Origin: Bog-473 sp963781955
Lineage (GTDB): Bacteria > Actinomycetota > Acidimicrobiia > Acidimicrobiales > RAAP-2
DNA: 64,000 nucleotides
NCBI GenBank assembly: GCA_963781955.1
Contig: CAWAHU010000001.1
Location: 124,001 to 188,000 of the forward strand
Reading direction: 5' to 3'
The translations under genes were made by a program, and so were the position numbers. Shown here one piece after another: positions 16,499 to 25,198 of the stretch (position 1 is the stretch's first letter; each line of letters opens with the position of its first letter). The notes under the pieces were generated by a model that did not search any database, had not been told where the DNA came from, and saw only the letters and a list, made by a program, of their open reading frames with translations.

Positions 16499-18148
16499 TC
16501 ACGCGTCCTTCCCTTGGAGGAGGAGCACCCCCGACGGCGTGCCGCCACCGGACGTGACGACCGCGGTCTTCGCGTCCGCCACCTGGCGCTCCCCGGCGTC
16601 GCCGCGCAGCTGCAGCACGGCCTCGTGGAGGAACCCGAACCCGTGCGTCCGGCCCTCTGACAGCTGCCCGCCGTGTGTGTTCACCGGGAGGTCGCCGTCG
16701 AGTGCGATGCGCCGCCCTCCGTCCAGCCAGTCATGGGCCTCACCGAACCCGCAGAACCCGAGGCCCTCGAGCCACGAGATGGCGTTGAACGTGAAACCGT
16801 CGTAGACGAGGGCCAGATCGACGTCGTCAGGACCGAGATCGGTGCGGGTCCAGAGGTGTGCGGCCTGGCCGATCACCTGTGGTTCGTGGGTAAGCGTGCC
16901 TTGGTCCCACGAGACCCGCTCGAGGATCTGCGTGCCCACCGCCTCGATCCGCACCGCCGGGCGGGGGAGGTCACCCGCCACAGACGCGTCTGAGACGATC
17001 ACGGCGATGGACGCATCGCACGGCACGTCGCAGTCGTAGAGGCCGAAGGGCGAGGTGATGGGCCGGGCCGAGAGGTAGTCGTCCATCGTCATGGGCTCGC
17101 GGTAGATGGCGGCGGGGTTGAGGCCGGCGTTGCGGCGCGCGTTGAGCGCGATGTAGCCGAGCGTCTCGCGCGGGACCTTGTAGCGGTGCAGGTACTGGTT
17201 GGCGTTCATGCCGATCCAGTTGGCCGCGGACATGGCGCCGAACGGGGCCCGCCACTCCTGCATGGGACCGGACACCCGGCGGCCCGGGGAATCCCCTCCT
17301 CCCGGTTGTCCCGCTGCGCTCAGCACCATGTGGGTCGACGCCCACACCGTACGGAAGCAGAGCACGTGGCGGCACAGGCCCGCGGCCACGGCCATGGCGG
17401 CGGCGATGACCGACCCTCCGGGGCCGGGCAGGTCGAGGCCCCCGTTGTGCCAGGTCGGACGGATGCGCAGCGCCTCCTCGACCGATGTGATGCCGCCTTC
17501 GCCCATCCCGCCGGCGGCGGTCCCGCCCGGGTACGTGGAGAGGCCGTCGATGTCGTCGACCGTGAGTCCCGCGTCGGCGATCGCCTCGAGGCAGGCGTCG
17601 ACGGCGAGGGAGACGGGATCGATCATGAGCCGTCGCCCGATCTGCGAGCGCCCGATGCCGCTCAGCACGGCGCGGTGCTCGAATCGGTCCGCGCCCAAGG
17701 GCTGGCGCGGGAGCGGCCGTACCGGCTCGGGGACCCGCTCGACCAGGTCGATGGCGCCGGTGGGCTCGAACAGGGGCAGCCACACGTCCTCGCAGTGGTC
17801 GAAGCGGACGGCGACTTCTTGCCCGATGGCGACCTCGGACGGGTCACAGCCGACGACGTTGGTGGTGAGGTGCACGGCCGGGTCCTCGGCCAGTGCCACG
17901 TTGGCGATGACGTAGGGCGGTTCGAAGGCGGGATGCCACGGCTGGCTGTTGACGGTGAAGCCGACCACCGTGCCGCGGCCGCAGACCTCGACGGGCGCCC
18001 AGGACCGGCTCCGGCACGAAGGGCAGATCGGCACAGGCGGGTGGACGAGCCGGCCGCAGTCCGTGCACCCCTGGATGCGCAGGCGCCCGTCGGCGCCCGA
18101 GGTCCAGAACCACTCGTTGGCCAGGGTCAGCTCGGGGAGGGGACGCAT
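16499..18148 (-). CDS. DUF35 (OB-fold/zinc ribbon)-thiolase fusion, Ltp-type aldolase-like protein
   Basis: A 549-residue fusion. The N-terminus is a DUF35 module: a zinc ribbon with Cys28, Cys31, Cys42 and Cys45, then an OB fold (VVGFTVNSQPW) known to bind acyl-CoA. From about residue 165 it is a thiolase-fold domain like lipid-transfer proteins, including the late NTHGGQLSEGRTHG loop. The usual nucleophilic Cys-Ala-Ser motif is absent. In actinobacterial steroid side-chain degradation a separate DUF35 domain (ChsH2) pairs with Ltp2 to form a retro-aldolase, so aldol cleavage of a CoA ester is a reasonable inference here, with both parts in one chain. The ATG at 18148 begins the conserved region; upstream codons look non-coding. 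It is divergent from the broken amidohydrolase gene. Confidence 0.85.
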   Translation of the reverse strand: MRPLPELTLANEWFWTSGADGRLRIQGCTDCGRLVHPPVPICPSCRSRSWAPVEVCGRGTVVGFTVNSQPWHPAFEPPYVIANVALAEDPAVHLTTNVVGCDPSEVAIGQEVAVRFDHCEDVWLPLFEPTGAIDLVERVPEPVRPLPRQPLGADRFEHRAVLSGIGRSQIGRRLMIDPVSLAVDACLEAIADAGLTVDDIDGLSTYPGGTAAGGMGEGGITSVEEALRIRPTWHNGGLDLPGPGGSVIAAAMAVAAGLCRHVLCFRTVWASTHMVLSAAGQPGGGDSPGRRVSGPMQEWRAPFGAMSAANWIGMNANQYLHRYKVPRETLGYIALNARRNAGLNPAAIYREPMTMDDYLSARPITSPFGLYDCDVPCDASIAVIVSDASVAGDLPRPAVRIEAVGTQILERVSWDQGTLTHEPQVIGQAAHLWTRTDLGPDDVDLALVYDGFTFNAISWLEGLGFCGFGEAHDWLDGGRRIALDGDLPVNTHGGQLSEGRTHGFGFLHEAVLQLRGDAGERQVADAKTAVVTSGGGTPSGVLLLQGKDA

Positions 18149-18181
18149 CAGCGGACCCGTGGCGCGTGAGCGCGGCCGGTA

Positions 18182-18197
18182 TTGACGTCGACGTCGT
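18182..18197. promoter_or_regulatory. TTGAC-N6-GTC operator copy upstream of the DUF35-thiolase gene
   Basis: TTGACGTCGACGTCGT contains the perfect palindrome GACGTCGACGTC (18184-18195). The left arm matches the TTGAC-N6-GTCAA consensus fully and the right arm matches three of five bases. It lies 34 bases upstream of the start at 18148, where a repressor could control the DUF35-thiolase and TetR genes on the minus strand, giving autoregulation if that TetR is the binder. Function is inferred from recurrence only. Confidence 0.6.
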
Positions 18198-18364
18198 AAT
18201 CGAACACTGGCGGCCATGTTAGGCCGCGGCGTCCGCCCAGCCCGGGAGAGGCACACCTGTGGGCCCACCTGTTCGGGCGTGCTGCGGGCGCACCCTCGTG
18301 GTCGCCGGCCCGAAGCGCTGGGCCGGTGAGCCACGGCGCGGTAGCGCAGGGTGAGCAATCACTC

Positions 18365-18378
18365 TAATATCGACGTCA
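18365..18378 (+). promoter_or_regulatory. -10 element and operator half-site before the broken amidohydrolase gene
   Basis: TAATAT at 18365-18370 is a good -10 hexamer, directly followed by CGACGTCAA, which matches the right half of the operator seen at 8112, 21282 and 25136. The start codon at 18379 lies eight bases after the hexamer, so the transcript is probably leaderless or nearly so. No convincing -35 is visible. Confidence 0.5.
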
Positions 18379-19544
18379 ATGTTGAAGGACATGCTCATCG
18401 TCGACGCCGACTCGCACTGGGCCGAGCCGGCCGACCTCTTCACCAGCCGCGCCCCGGCGGCCTTCAAGGACCGGGTCCCCCGGGTGGAGGACGTCGACGG
18501 GGAGCAGATGTGGGTCTTCGACGGCCACCCGGTCGGCCGCTACAGCGCGGCCGGGGTCATCGGCCGCGACGGCCACAAGGAGGAGGCCGACCGCGCCCTC
18601 AACGAGTGGGGGCACGACGATGGTCCACCTCGGCGCCTGGGATCCCGAGGTGCGCCTCGAGCGTGCTCGACGAGTGCGGCATCGACGCCCAGATCATCTT
18701 CCCGAGCACCATCGGGCTGGGCGGGCAGGACCTGGGCCTGGTGGACGACCCGGCGCTGCGCCGCCTGGCCATCGAGATCTACAACGACGGCATGGCCGAG
18801 ATCCAGGCCGACTCGGGCAACCGGCTGCTGCCGTTGCCGCTGATGCCGGCCTGGAACGTGGACGACTGCGTGCGGGAGGCCACGCGGGTGGCCGGCCTCG
18901 GGGCGCGGGGCGTGAACATGACGTCGGACCCCCAGGACCTCGGCGCACCCGACCTGGCCAACCGGGCCTGGGACCCGTTCTGGGAGGTGTGCACCGAGCT
19001 GCGAGCTCCCGGTGCACTTCCACATCGGGGCCAGCGTGACGGCGATGACGTTCTACGGGAAGTACCCCTGGGACTCGCACCCGATGAACACCAAGCTGGC
19101 CATCGGCGGCACGCTCCTGTTCATCGGCAACGCGCGGGTGGTGACCAACGTGATCCTCTCGGGGATCTTCGACCGGTACCCCGAGCTGAAGATGGTCTCG
19201 GTCGAGAGCGGGGTGGGCTGGATCCCGTTCATCCTCGAGACGCTCGACTACGAGATGGCGGAGAACGCGCCCGACGAGCTGGCCGCGCATGTCGAAGCTG
19301 CCCTCGGAGTACTTCCGGAGCAACCTCTACGCCACGTTCTGGTTCGAGAACAACCGCAACAAGCTGCCGGACCTGATCGAGGCGGTCGGCGAGGACAACA
19401 TCTTGTTCGAGACCGACTTCCCGCACCCGACCTGCCTCTACCCCGATCCCCTCGCAGACGGTGGAGGCCAAGATGGCAGACGCTGTCGCCCGAGGCCCGC
19501 CGAAGATCTTCGGCGAGAATGCCCGCGCCCTGTACCGACTCTGA
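18379..19544 (+). pseudogene. Amidohydrolase family protein (Amidohydro_2), five frameshifts
   Basis: A second Amidohydro_2 gene whose reading frame changes five times. The order is: DADSHWAEPADLF metal motif (frame A); MVHLGAWDPEVRLE (frame B); LDECGIDAQIIFPSTIG through FWEVCTEL (frame C); ELPVHFHIGASVTAMTFYG through ENAPDELAA (frame A); MSKLPSEYFRSN through ETDFPHPT (frame B); and QTVEAKMADAVARGPPKIFG to the stop (frame C). Single extra bases at about 18619, 18662, 19002, 19288 and 19451 account for every jump. Without them the gene is 386 codons plus a stop, the normal length. Either this copy is decayed or the consensus is poor here. The conserved residues across all pieces argue for recent or artefactual damage. 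MmsA starts two bases after the stop. Confidence 0.8.
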
Positions 19545-19546
19545 GC

Positions 19547-21050
19547 GTGTCTGACGCCCTAGCCCGCATCGGGCACTTCGTGGGCGGACGCGCCCTTCCC
19601 GGGGCGTCCGGGCGCACTGCCCCCGTCTACGACCCGGCCGCCGGCGCGCCGCGCGCCGAGGTGGCACTGGCCTCGGCGAGCGAGGTCGACGCCGCCGTGC
19701 AGGCCGCCGTCTCGGCGTTCGAGGAGTGGGGTGCCTCCTCGCTCACGAAGCGGGCCACGTTGCTGTTCAAGCTGCGCGAGATCCTCGACTCGAATCGCGA
19801 CGACCTGGCCGCCGCCGTGACCCGCGAGCACGGCAAGGTCCTCGACGACGCCCGGGGTGAGGTGGCCCGGGGCATCGAGAACGTCGAGTTCGCCTGTGGC
19901 GTGCCGAACCTGCTGAAGGGATGGTCCAATTCGGAGGTCTCCTCGGGCGTCGACATCCGCACCGTGCTCGAGCCACTCGGCGTGGTGGCCGGCATCACCC
20001 CGTTCAACTTCCCGGCCATGGTGCCACTCTGGATGATGGCCAACGCCGTCGCCTGCGGGAATTGCTTCGTGCTCAAGCCGTCGGAGAAGGATCCCTCGGT
20101 GTCGCTCTTGCTGGCCGAGATGGCGCAACAGGCCGGCTTCCCCGACGGCGTGCTCAACGTGGTGCAGGGGGACCGCGAGGCGGTCGAGGCGCTGTTGGCG
20201 CACCCCGATGTGGCCGCGGTGTCGTTCGTGGGCAGCACGCCGGTGGCCAAGCACATCTACGAGACGGGCACCCGGAACGGCAAGCGCGTGCAGGCGCTGG
20301 GCGGTGCCAAGAACCACATGGTCGTGCTCCCCGATGCCGACCTCGACGCGGCGGCCGACGCCGCGGTCTCGGCCGCCTACGGCTCGGCGGGGGAGCGGTG
20401 CATGGCCATCTCGGTCGTCGTCGCCGTGGGAGCGGTGGCCGACCCGCTGGTCGAGGCCATCGCGGCCAGGATCCCCGGGATCGTCGTCGGGCGCCGGCGA
20501 CGACCCGGCGTCGCAGATGGGTCCTCTCATCACCGGCGAGCACCGCGATCGTGTGCGGTCCTACGTCGAGGGCGCCGGCGACGAGGGGGCCACGGTGGTC
20601 GTCGACGGCTCGGTGCCCGGCGCGGCACCCGCCGACGGCTTCTTCCTCGGCTGCTCCCTGCTCGACGACGTCAAGCCGGGCATGCGCGCCTACGAGGACG
20701 AGATCTTCGGGCCCGTGCTCAGCGTCGTGCGGGTGCCGACGTTCGACGAGGCCCTGGCGCTGGTCAACGCCAACCCCTACGGCAACGGGACCGCGGTGTT
20801 CACCCGTGACGGCGGCACCGCCCGGCGGTTCGAGCGCCGGGTCACGGTCGGGATGGTCGGGGTGAACGTGCCCGTGCCGGTTCCCGTGGCCTCGCACTCC
20901 TTCGGCGGTTGGAAGGCCTCGATCTTCGGGGACTCCTCCATCTACGGTCCTGACGGGGTGCGGTTCTACACACGGCCCAAGGTCGTGACCTCGCGCTGGC
21001 CCGACCCGGGCCCCGGCGCGCTCGACCTGCACTTCCCGACCAATCGTTGA
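19547..21050 (+). CDS. mmsA: CoA-acylating (methyl)malonate-semialdehyde dehydrogenase-like protein (one frameshift)
   Basis: An aldehyde dehydrogenase of the MmsA type, 500 residues after correction. MmsA enzymes convert malonate or methylmalonate semialdehyde to acetyl- or propionyl-CoA with CO2 release and NADH. The diagnostic QALGGAKNHMVV stretch replaces the usual glutamate general-base motif, the catalytic cysteine lies in GERCMA, and FNFPAMVPLWM is intact. The frame changes at about 20490, where one surplus G in GTCGGG separates RIPGIVVG from AGDDPASQMGPLITG. The GTG at 19547 follows the preceding stop by two bases, implying coupling to the amidohydrolase. It ends before a long GC palindrome. 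It may process a three- or four-carbon end product of the pathway. Confidence 0.85.
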
Positions 21051-21151
21051 CCGCGGGGCCCGTCGGTCCTGCCCCCGTCTTCGGTCCCGGCACCCTGCAC
21101 CCCTGGCTCGGCGGCGGGCACCCTCGTGCCTTCGGCCCCGGCGGGAGGGCG

Positions 21152-21177
21152 CCGCCCGCCCGGTACCGGGCGGGCGG
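21152..21177. terminator. Perfect 26-bp GC palindrome, probable bidirectional terminator
   Basis: Two 13-base arms, CCGCCCGCCCGGT and ACCGGGCGGGCGG, abut without a loop (a few central bases would open). It lies 101 bases after the MmsA stop and 104 bases before the next operator. No T-tract follows, as is common in high-GC actinobacteria. The remaining gap sequence shows nothing else. Confidence 0.55.
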
Positions 21178-21281
21178 GGGATCGGCGGGGTGCCCCCGGA
21201 GAATCCCCTGGTCAGAGGTACCCCGACGCGTCCGGCCCCTCAAGGCCATGACGTCGCAGCCGGACCCGCGATTCTCTGATA

Positions 21282-21308
21282 TTGACGTCGCAGTCAAAAA
21301 TCTACTAG
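21282..21308 (+). promoter_or_regulatory. Promoter with TTGAC-N6-GTCAA operator before the amidohydrolase gene
   Basis: TTGACGTCGCAGTCAA at 21282-21297 has perfect TTGAC and GTCAA arms around a six-base centre, the same geometry as at 8112. TTGACG may serve as -35, and TACTAG at 21303-21308 is a weak -10 candidate (15-base spacing). The ATG follows at 21318 with no Shine-Dalgarno sequence. Repression by a TetR-type dimer is inferred. Confidence 0.6.
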
Positions 21309-21317
21309 GGTGCTGCC

Positions 21318-22520
21318 ATGGCCAGAACCTGCGACTTCCCCGTGTTCGATTCGGACAACCACCTCTACGAGACGCGTGACGCGTTCACCAGGCACCTGCC
21401 CGACCGCTACAAGAGCGCCATCGACTACGTCGAGCTGCACGGCCGCATCAAGATCATGGTGCGCGGGACGGTGAGCGACTACATCCCGAACCCCACCTTC
21501 GACGTGGTGGCCCGCCCCGGTGCCCAGGAGGACTACTTCCGCCATGGCAACCCGGAGGGCAAGTCGTACCGCGAGATCGTGGGCGAACCCATGAAGGCCA
21601 TCCCGGCCTTCCGCCGGCCCGAACCGCGGATCGAGGTCATGGACGAACTGGGCGTCGACCAGGCGCTCATGTTCCCGACACTGGCCAGCCTGCTCGAGGA
21701 GCGCATGCGCGACGACCCCGAGCTGATCCACGCCGCCGTCCACTCGCTCAACGAGTGGATGCACGAGGAGTGGACCTTCAACTACGAGAACCGCATCTTC
21801 ACGGTGCCCGTGATCACGCTGCCCATCGTGGACAAGGCGCTCGAGGAGCTCGAGTGGGTGCTGGCGCGCGGCGCCAAGACGATCTTGGTCCGGCCGGCCC
21901 CGGTGCCCGGCTTCGGTGGGTCGCGCTCGTTCGGCTTCCCCGAGTTCGACCCGTTCTGGCAGGCCGTGGTCGACGCCGACATCCCCGTGATGATGCACAC
22001 GTCGGACAGCGGCTACGCCCGCTACCAGTCGGACTGGACCGGACCCCTGGAGTTCCTGCCCTTCCGCCTCGACCCGTTCCGCTACATGACCCAGGGCATG
22101 CGGCCGATGGAGGACTCCATGTCGGCCCTCGTCTGCCACGGCGTGCTGGCCCGCTTCCCCGACCTGCGGGTGGCCACCATCGAGGCCGGTGCCAAGTGGG
22201 TGCCCGGCTTCCTCGACCACCTCGCCGACGTCTACAAGAAGGTGCCACAGGCCTTCGACGGCGACCCGATCGAGCAGTTCAAGCGCAACGTCTACGTGAA
22301 CCCGTTCCACGAGGACGACATCGCCGGGCTGATCGAGATCATGGGGGCCGACCACCTCCTCTTCGGATCCGACTGGCCGCACCCCGAGGGGCTGGCCGAA
22401 CCGTGCACCTACGTCGACCACCTGCCGGCCGGGCTGTCCGACGAGGACGTGAAGGGGATCATGGGCGCCAACCTGGGTCGCATCATGAAGGTCGACGCCC
22501 CGGTGGGGGCCGCCGCCTAG
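21318..22520 (+). CDS. Amidohydrolase family protein (Amidohydro_2)
   Basis: An intact 400-residue Amidohydro_2 protein. The N-terminal motif FDSDNHLYETRDAF replaces the usual HxH pair. The barrel strand VMMHTSDSGYARYQ and the late FGSDWPHPEGLAEP motif provide the His and Asp expected at the metal centre. No signal peptide is present, so it is cytoplasmic. It lacks an obvious ribosome-binding site; the ATG at 21318 lies just after a putative -10. A crotonase gene starts 155 bases downstream, with only a short GC-rich hairpin between them. It likely acts on a pathway intermediate, but the reaction is not assigned. Confidence 0.88.
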   Translation: MARTCDFPVFDSDNHLYETRDAFTRHLPDRYKSAIDYVELHGRIKIMVRGTVSDYIPNPTFDVVARPGAQEDYFRHGNPEGKSYREIVGEPMKAIPAFRRPEPRIEVMDELGVDQALMFPTLASLLEERMRDDPELIHAAVHSLNEWMHEEWTFNYENRIFTVPVITLPIVDKALEELEWVLARGAKTILVRPAPVPGFGGSRSFGFPEFDPFWQAVVDADIPVMMHTSDSGYARYQSDWTGPLEFLPFRLDPFRYMTQGMRPMEDSMSALVCHGVLARFPDLRVATIEAGAKWVPGFLDHLADVYKKVPQAFDGDPIEQFKRNVYVNPFHEDDIAGLIEIMGADHLLFGSDWPHPEGLAEPCTYVDHLPAGLSDEDVKGIMGANLGRIMKVDAPVGAAA

Positions 22521-22675
22521 CACCCGGGACCGGCCCCGACACCGGGCGGCCCGCCGGGGGGCCGCGCTGCGGCCGGCCCGCCAGCCGTCGGCAGGCGGAC
22601 GCGGGAATCTAACGGTAGTGTCACCGCCGCACGACGCCGCGCGCACCGGTGCGCGCCTGCACAGGGGAGCCCGAG

Positions 22676-23583
22676 ATGTCCGACTACAAGTACGTCCTCT
22701 ACGAGACGCTCGATTCGGGGAGGGTGGCGCGGATCATGTTGAACCGCCCCGAGTCGCGCAATGCCCAGAACCGAGGGCTGCTGGTGGAGCTCGACGACGC
22801 ATTCATGCGGGCCGAAGCGGACGACCAGGTGCGCGTCGTGATCCTGGGCGGCATGGGCCCCATGTTCTCCTCCGGGCACGACCTCGGCTCCAAGGAGTCG
22901 CGTGAGGAGATGATGCCGGGGCCCAACCAGCACCCGTCCCGGACCACCAACGGTGGCACCCGCCAGGGTGCCGAGCAGCTGATGCTCCAGGAGTGGCACT
23001 ACTACTTCCAGAACACGCTGCGCTGGCGCAACCTGCGCAAGATCACCATCGGGCAGGCTCACGGCGACGTCTATGCGGCCGGCCTCATGCTGCTGTGGGC
23101 GTGCGACTTGATCGTGGCGGCCGAGGGAACCACGTTCGCCGACGTCGTGGGCGCGCGGCTCGGCATGTGCGGGCTCGAGTACTTCGCCCACCCGTGGGAG
23201 TTCGGGCCGCGCAAGACCAAGGAGCTGCTGCTGACCGGGGACTCCATCGACGCCGACGAGGCGCACAAGCTCGGCATGGTCTCCAAGGTGTTCCCCGCCG
23301 AGCAGCTCACGGAGCGCACCTTCGAGTTCGCCCAGCGCATCGCCCAGCTGCCCACGGTGACGTCGCTCCTCATCAAGGAGGCCGTGAACCAGACGGTCGA
23401 CAACATGGGCTTCCACAATTCCTCAACGCGTGCTTCACCATCCACGAGCTGAACCACGCGCACTGGGCCTGGGTCAACGAGAGCCGCTACCCGGTCGCGC
23501 TCGAGGATTCGGGCATCCCCAACTGGAAGGAAGCCCCGCCCATCGTGCCGGCCGTCAAGGACAAGGTCCGCGCCGACTCCTGA
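22676..23583 (+). CDS. Enoyl-CoA hydratase/isomerase family protein (one frameshift)
   Basis: A crotonase of 302 residues after correction. The N-terminal LNRPESRNAQNR loop, the oxyanion-forming MFSSGHDLGS and the second GQAHGDVYAAGLMLLWACD segment are intact. After NMGFHN the frame shifts at about 23418: the tail FLNACFTIHELNHAHWAWVN reads in the next frame, and one lost T in the AATTCC run would restore it. The ATG at 22676 is preceded by AGGGGAGCCCGAG. It has an insertion after the first oxyanion loop similar to the crotonase at 42352, so the two may belong to one subfamily specialised for a bulky acyl-CoA. It precedes the dual-TetR gene by 35 bases. Confidence 0.85.
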
Positions 23584-23618
23584 CCGCCCGGTCGACCGAC
23601 CACCGACCCGTCGCCGAC

Positions 23619-25025
23619 GTGCCGAGCGAGCTCACCGTTGCCGCGCCCCGTCGCGCCGCGCCCGAACGGGGCGCCGAGTCCGAGCGCGGAGCCGAGTCCG
23701 AGCGCGGAGCCGAGTCCGAGCGCGGCGCCGAGTCCGACCCGGTGGTGCGCCGGGCGCCGTTCTCGGACAACCCGCGCGTCGGCGTCCGCGGGCAGCGCAC
23801 GAGGCAGCGCATCGTCGACGCCTCGTTGCAGGTCTTCGGGGAATCAGGCTTCCACCGGTGCAGCGTGGCGCGGATCACCGAGGTTGCTGGCTGCTCGCGC
23901 GTGTCCTTCTACCAGTACTTCTCGGACAAGGAGGACCTGTTCCGTCACCTGGCCGGCCAGGTGGGCCGCCAGATCAGCGCGGCGACCGAGGCCATGGAGC
24001 CGCTGACCCCCGATCGTGACGGCTGGGAGGGGTTGCGGGCCTGGGTGAGCCGCTTCGCCGAGATCCATCAGCGCTACCGCGCCGTCTTCCAGGCGCTGCC
24101 CGTCGCACCCGCGGTCGCTCCCGGCCTGGTCGCCGGCTCGGCCCACGTCACTCGCCAGAGCGTGATGCGCATCCGCTCCAAGCTGCCCACCACCGCGCTG
24201 CCGCCGCGTCACCTCGATCCCCTTCTCGCCCTGCTGCTGGCGTGCGTGGCCCGATGCCTGGACGACGCGGCGATCCTCGGTGCAGCCGCCGCACAACGGA
24301 TCAGCACGGAGCGCGTGGAGGTGGCGCTGACCGACGTCATGCACCGTGCTCTCTTCGGCCGCAGCCCGGTCAACGCGCGGCGTGCACCGCGGACACGACC
24401 TCGGGCCGTCCCCGACCCCGGGTTGCTCCAGATGCTCGACCGGGACGACGCCCCCGGGGACGGACCCGCCGACGACACGGAGAGGCAGGTGGCCCGGCGG
24501 GCCCTGGTCGAGACGGGCCGGGACGTCTTCGTCCGACGGGGGTACCACGCCACCCGTGTCGACGACCTGGTGGCGGCGGCCGGGGTGTCGCACGGCGCCT
24601 TCTACCGCTACTTCGACAACAAGGAGCACCTGGCCACCGTCCTCACCGTCCGTGCCATGCGCACGGTGGCGGCCGCGCTGGTCGAGATCCCCGATCCGGC
24701 CACCGCCGACGGTCCGACGGTGCGCCGCTGGCTGCGCCGTTACAACGACGCTCAGGCCCGCGAGGCAGCCATGATCCGCGTGTGGCTCGACGCGGCCCGC
24801 GAGGACCCCCGGCTCGTGGCCGTCTCGGCCTCGGCCCTCGACTGGGGGCGGCGACGCATGGTGCCGTTCCTGGCCGCGAGGGGCTTCGGCGACGTGGAGA
24901 CCGAGGCCGTCGTCATGGTGGCGCTGCTCGGCGCCTTCGGCGCGGAGCGGCGCGGCGCGCCCACGGTGGAGGCCGCGGCGCGAGTGCTCGAACGCGGCCT
25001 CCTGGGGCGGGTCACGGCCTCGTGA
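23619..25025 (+). CDS. Transcriptional regulator with two TetR domains (Mce3R-like architecture)
   Basis: A 468-residue protein with two complete TetR-type DNA-binding regions. The first spans about residues 60-106, with TRQRIVDASLQVFGESGF then SRVSFYQYFSDKEDL. The second spans about 288-340, with ARRALVETGRDVFVRRGY then VSHGAFYRYFDNKEHL. Each is followed by its own helical ligand-type domain. Most TetR proteins are near 200 residues, so this is a tandem fusion. The known precedent is Mce3R of Mycobacterium tuberculosis, a two-TetR repressor of lipid genes. Residues 16-40 are a four-fold GAESER repeat. GTG 23619 is the best start; upstream in-frame codons overlap the crotonase gene. The gene precedes the importer operon and may control it. 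Confidence 0.85.
   Translation: MPSELTVAAPRRAAPERGAESERGAESERGAESERGAESDPVVRRAPFSDNPRVGVRGQRTRQRIVDASLQVFGESGFHRCSVARITEVAGCSRVSFYQYFSDKEDLFRHLAGQVGRQISAATEAMEPLTPDRDGWEGLRAWVSRFAEIHQRYRAVFQALPVAPAVAPGLVAGSAHVTRQSVMRIRSKLPTTALPPRHLDPLLALLLACVARCLDDAAILGAAAAQRISTERVEVALTDVMHRALFGRSPVNARRAPRTRPRAVPDPGLLQMLDRDDAPGDGPADDTERQVARRALVETGRDVFVRRGYHATRVDDLVAAAGVSHGAFYRYFDNKEHLATVLTVRAMRTVAAALVEIPDPATADGPTVRRWLRRYNDAQAREAAMIRVWLDAAREDPRLVAVSASALDWGRRRMVPFLAARGFGDVETEAVVMVALLGAFGAERRGAPTVEAAARVLERGLLGRVTAS
23671..23742 (+). repeat. 18-bp coding tandem repeat in the dual-TetR gene
   Basis: Three 18-bp units (23671, 23689, 23707) and a partial fourth (23725) share CCGAGTCCGAGCGCG and encode the hexapeptide GAESER. 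They lie in the charged N-terminal leader ahead of the first DNA-binding domain, so copy number can change in frame without touching the folded parts. Confidence 0.9.
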
Positions 25026-25124
25026 GCTCGTCGTGCCGGGCCCAGTCGCAGGTCGGTCCCCGAAGGACCGTGATCGCAGTTCAGGCGCATGATCCGCGAC
25101 TGTGCACCACCGGGCGGCCGTCGT

Positions 25125-25151
25125 TAGTATCTGAATCGACGTCGACGTCAG
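25125..25151 (+). promoter_or_regulatory. -10 element and operator upstream of the Liv-type importer
   Basis: TAGTAT at 25125-25130 is a plausible -10. It is followed by TCGACGTCGACGTCAG at 25136-25151, matching TTGAC-N6-GTCAA with one mismatch per arm around a perfect GACGTCGACGTC-type centre. A protein bound here would cover the transcription start. The leader to the ATG at 25199 is about 60 bases and contains AAGGGGTGGG. Confidence 0.6.
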
Positions 25152-25198
25152 AATCGTCCGGGCACCGGTAGCCGGCCAGAAGGGGTGGGAACCGCTCG

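Noticed and set aside
18379..19544. Programmed frameshifting or recoding in the amidohydrolase gene
   Set aside because: Five separate jumps, with no slippery heptamer or shared stimulatory structure seen, are not compatible with a programmed mechanism; sequence error or decay is simpler.
23430..23618. A longer N-terminus for the dual-TetR protein
   Set aside because: These codons overlap the end of the crotonase gene in another frame and give a Pro/Arg/Gly-rich sequence; GTG 23619 is the first sensible start.
23671..23742. Short repeat array considered as a CRISPR
   Set aside because: The units are directly abutting without spacers and keep the reading frame as a hexapeptide repeat; no cas gene is present.
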